Below, one piece after another: positions 61,969-64,000 of a stretch of 64,000 bases of DNA. Under the pieces are notes generated by a model. It ran no database searches. It was not told the DNA's origin and saw only the letters and a program-made list of their open reading frames with translations. The stretch is taken from contig CP007060.1 in assembly GCA_000230955.3 (NCBI GenBank), positions 62,001-126,000 on the forward strand, read 5' to 3'. The position numbers were made by a program, and so were the translations under genes. This stretch comes from Halobacterium sp. DL1 (GTDB taxonomy: Archaea; Halobacteriota; Halobacteria; Halobacteriales; Halobacteriaceae). Each line of letters begins with the position of its first letter. Position 1 is the first letter of the stretch.

Positions 61969-63483
61969 ATGTCGGCAGACCCCGACCGCATCTCTATTCT
62001 CTGCGTCGACGACAATCTCGACCTCGTCGACCTGACGGCCACCAACCTCGAACGCCACGACTCGCGGTTCTCGGTCACCACCGCAACGAGCGCCCGAGAT
62101 GCACTCGAGCGGGTAGAGTCGATGGAAGTCGACTGCATCGTGAGCGACTACGAGATGCCGGAGACGAACGGCCTCGAACTGCTCGACGCCGTCCGCGATG
62201 GCACTCCCGACCTCCCGTTCATCGTCTTCACGGGGAAGGGCAGCGAGGAGATCGCCAGCGACGCCATCACCCGCGGTGCCACCGACTACCTCCAGAAAGG
62301 GGGCGGCACCGAGCAGTACGAGATTCTCGCCAACCGCGTCACGAACAGCGTCGCGAAGTACCGGCTCACGAAACAGGAACGGGCGGCCGAGAAGCGGTAC
62401 CGGTCGCTGTTCGAGAACAGCCCCCTCGTCATCTGGGAGGAGGACTACTCGGCGAGCATGCAGGAGCTGGACGCGCTCACCGAGGATGTCGACGACCTCG
62501 CCGCCTACCTCGACGACCACCCCGACGTCGTTCGGCGACTGATGGCGAATATCGAGGTCATCGACGTGAACGAGAACGCCCTCGACTACTACGGGGCACC
62601 GTCGAAGGAGGTACTAATCGACAACCTGGAGCAGGTGTTCACCGACGACGCGTTCGAGACGATGCGGGACATGTGGGTGGCCCTCGCGGCCGGCGAGCGG
62701 AACTTTCGGTGGGAGACGGTCGGCCAGACCCTGGGGGGCGACCGCAAACACGAACTCATCGAAGTCCACGTCCCCGACGAGTACAGCGACGACCTCTCGC
62801 GGGTCTACGTCACGTCGATGGACATCTCCGACCGGAAAGAACAGGAGCGCGAACTCCAGGAACGGACGTCGCGGCTCGAGGAGTTCGCGAGCGTCGTCTC
62901 CCACGACCTCCGGAATCCGTTGAACGTCGCCGGGGGGCGACTCGAGATGGCGCGGAGCGAGTGCGAGAGCGAGCATCTCGGTGCCGTCGCGGAGTCACTC
63001 GACCAGATGGAGACCCTCATCGAGGAGCTGCTGGCGCTCGCGCGGAACGACGAGGCGGTGGTCGCTCCGGAACCGGTGGCGCTCCGAGCGCTGGCCGAGG
63101 AGTGCTGGCAGCACACGGAGACGGCAGACGCCACCCTCGCCCTCGAGACCGACCGCACGATTCGCGCCGACAGGCGCCGCACCCAACAGCTGCTGGAGAA
63201 TCTCGTGCGGAACGCGGTCGAACACGGTGGCGAGGACGTGACCGTCACCATTGGCGACTGCGAGGACGGGTTCTACGTCGCGGACGACGGCGCCGGGATT
63301 CCGGACGGTGACGCCGAGCGAGTGCTGGTGCGTGGCTTCTCGACAGCGGCAGACGGGACGGGGCTCGGCCTGTACATCGTCACCGAGATCGTCGACAGTC
63401 ACGGCTGGGACATCGCGGTGCGCGACGGCCGTGCTGGCGGGGCTCGATTCGAGATCAGTGGCGTGGACACGACCGACCCGTAA
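61969..63483 (+). CDS. Hybrid REC-PAS-histidine kinase
   Basis: A 504-residue cytoplasmic sensory protein. Residues 1-120 are a receiver domain with phospho-acceptor Asp60 (CIVSDYEMPETNG) and VFTGKGS. Residues about 135-280 form a PAS domain (LFENSPLVIWEEDYSASMQE, VNENALDYYGAPSKEV). The HisKA motif is VVSHDLRNPLNVAGGR, followed by an ATPase domain with LVRNAVEHGG (N box), ADDGAGIPD and GTGLGLYIVTEIV. No transmembrane helix. Such soluble hybrid kinases are common in haloarchaea. Confidence 0.93.
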   Translation: MSADPDRISILCVDDNLDLVDLTATNLERHDSRFSVTTATSARDALERVESMEVDCIVSDYEMPETNGLELLDAVRDGTPDLPFIVFTGKGSEEIASDAITRGATDYLQKGGGTEQYEILANRVTNSVAKYRLTKQERAAEKRYRSLFENSPLVIWEEDYSASMQELDALTEDVDDLAAYLDDHPDVVRRLMANIEVIDVNENALDYYGAPSKEVLIDNLEQVFTDDAFETMRDMWVALAAGERNFRWETVGQTLGGDRKHELIEVHVPDEYSDDLSRVYVTSMDISDRKEQERELQERTSRLEEFASVVSHDLRNPLNVAGGRLEMARSECESEHLGAVAESLDQMETLIEELLALARNDEAVVAPEPVALRALAEECWQHTETADATLALETDRTIRADRRRTQQLLENLVRNAVEHGGEDVTVTIGDCEDGFYVADDGAGIPDGDAERVLVRGFSTAADGTGLGLYIVTEIVDSHGWDIAVRDGRAGGARFEISGVDTTDP

Positions 63484-63625
63484 CCGACTGACCGAACGAC
63501 GGGCGGGTCGAGGCGGGGGTGAGGGCACGCAACGCTGCTGGGGCCCCCTCCCCGCAGCCCCTATTCTATCCTCGGCAGATGCAAGCCGGGAGCGTATGCT
63601 GGCGGAAGCCCGAGTACGACGCACT

Positions 63626-63979
63626 ATGTCACTGGCCGAGACGGTGTCCAAGATAGACCGGCTGTCCGAGGAGGAGCGGGACTGCATCGAGATCTGCAAC
63701 GAGGCCGCGGAGGTCTCGGAGTGGTGCGCCGACGAGTGTCTCGGGAGCGAGGAGATGGAGCAGTGTGCCCGTCTCTGCCGGGACATCGCGGACATCACCT
63801 CGATGCACGCCCGGTTCATGGCCCGGGGCTCGGAGTACAGCGGCCACTTCGCCGAGGCGTGCGTCGAGGCGTGTGAGGCCTGCGCGGACGAGTGCGAGAG
63901 CCACGACGCCGAGCACTGCCAGGTCACCGCGGAGGTGCTCCGGGAGTGCGCCGAGAGCTGCCGGAACATGGCGTCGTAA
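63626..63979 (+). CDS. Cys-rich four-helix copper-storage-type (Csp/DUF326) protein
   Basis: A 117-residue all-helical protein with 13 cysteines, spaced on helix faces as in Csp copper-storage proteins (CIEICNEAAEVSEWCADEC; CARLCRD; CVEACEACADEC; CAESC). In characterised Csp proteins the cysteines line the inside of a four-helix bundle and bind many Cu(I) ions. There is no signal peptide, so it would be cytosolic. ATG 63626 follows a CCCCTATTCTATCC segment by about 60 bp. Confidence 0.85.
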   Translation: MSLAETVSKIDRLSEEERDCIEICNEAAEVSEWCADECLGSEEMEQCARLCRDIADITSMHARFMARGSEYSGHFAEACVEACEACADECESHDAEHCQVTAEVLRECAESCRNMAS

Positions 63980-64000
63980 CCGCCCCACTCGCGCTCCCCG

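Overview
The window is chromosomal DNA of a halophilic archaeon (class Halobacteria). The evidence is high GC, acidic Asp/Glu-rich proteins, many Tat lipoprotein signals (RR motif followed by a lipobox), TATA-like boxes about 25-35 bp upstream of start codons (suggesting leaderless transcripts), and archaeal/haloarchaeal markers: RadA, NMD3, RfcS, Orc1/Cdc6, the ubiquitin-like SAMP2, a double-domain TatC and many small haloarchaeal zinc-finger proteins. I cannot assign a genus. I see no tRNA, rRNA or CRISPR array.

Layout. 0-10 kb: a 5'-truncated sufS and sufU (Fe-S assembly), radA between two paralogous lipoproteins, an nmd3 / tRNA-wybutosine-type methyltransferase pair, an XPD-like helicase and small accessory genes. 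10-17 kb: a complete phosphate-uptake operon pstS-pstC-pstA-pstB-phoU, tightly overlapped and preceded by an inverted repeat. 17-26 kb: housekeeping and small proteins (epimerase, PHP phosphoesterase, ferredoxin, cupin, DCC thioredoxin-like, acyl-CoA dehydrogenase, glutamine amidotransferase, HD phosphohydrolase). 26-39 kb: alaS, a PQQ-type propeller lipoprotein, a Xi-class GST carrying an in-frame insertion, tspO, rfcS, a bactofilin-like membrane protein, samp2 plus a GNAT, a phosphohexomutase, a flavin reductase and a histone-fold-like protein. 39-46 kb: rpiA, an Orc1/Cdc6 gene, a 5'-truncated Rieske relic, a MutS-family ATPase, non-coding repeats and an ISH6-type insertion sequence with an intact 8-bp target duplication. 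46-51 kb: divergent tatC and double-length tatC, then an S41-type peptidase. 51-59 kb: a secretion locus with predicted SipW-type exported proteins, a rhomboid protease, a SipW-type signal peptidase, a DUF5305-type membrane protein and a regulator. 59-64 kb: an RHH regulator with a queuosine/archaeosine-precursor transporter, a lipoprotein, rlmE, a REC-PAS-histidine kinase and a Cys-rich copper-storage-type protein.

The most interesting signals are: (1) a family of about 165-180 bp elements found directly after three different stop codons, with a shared core and a hairpin that varies by compensating changes; one copy is split by the insertion sequence exactly in its core; (2) the 51-59 kb locus, which looks like a TasA/camelysin-like exported-fibre system with its own signal peptidase and an embedded rhomboid; (3) an in-frame insertion in the GST gene that resembles nearby intergenic repeat DNA; (4) three tandem short repeats at the soluble N-terminus of one TatC; (5) a truncated Rieske gene beside the orc gene.
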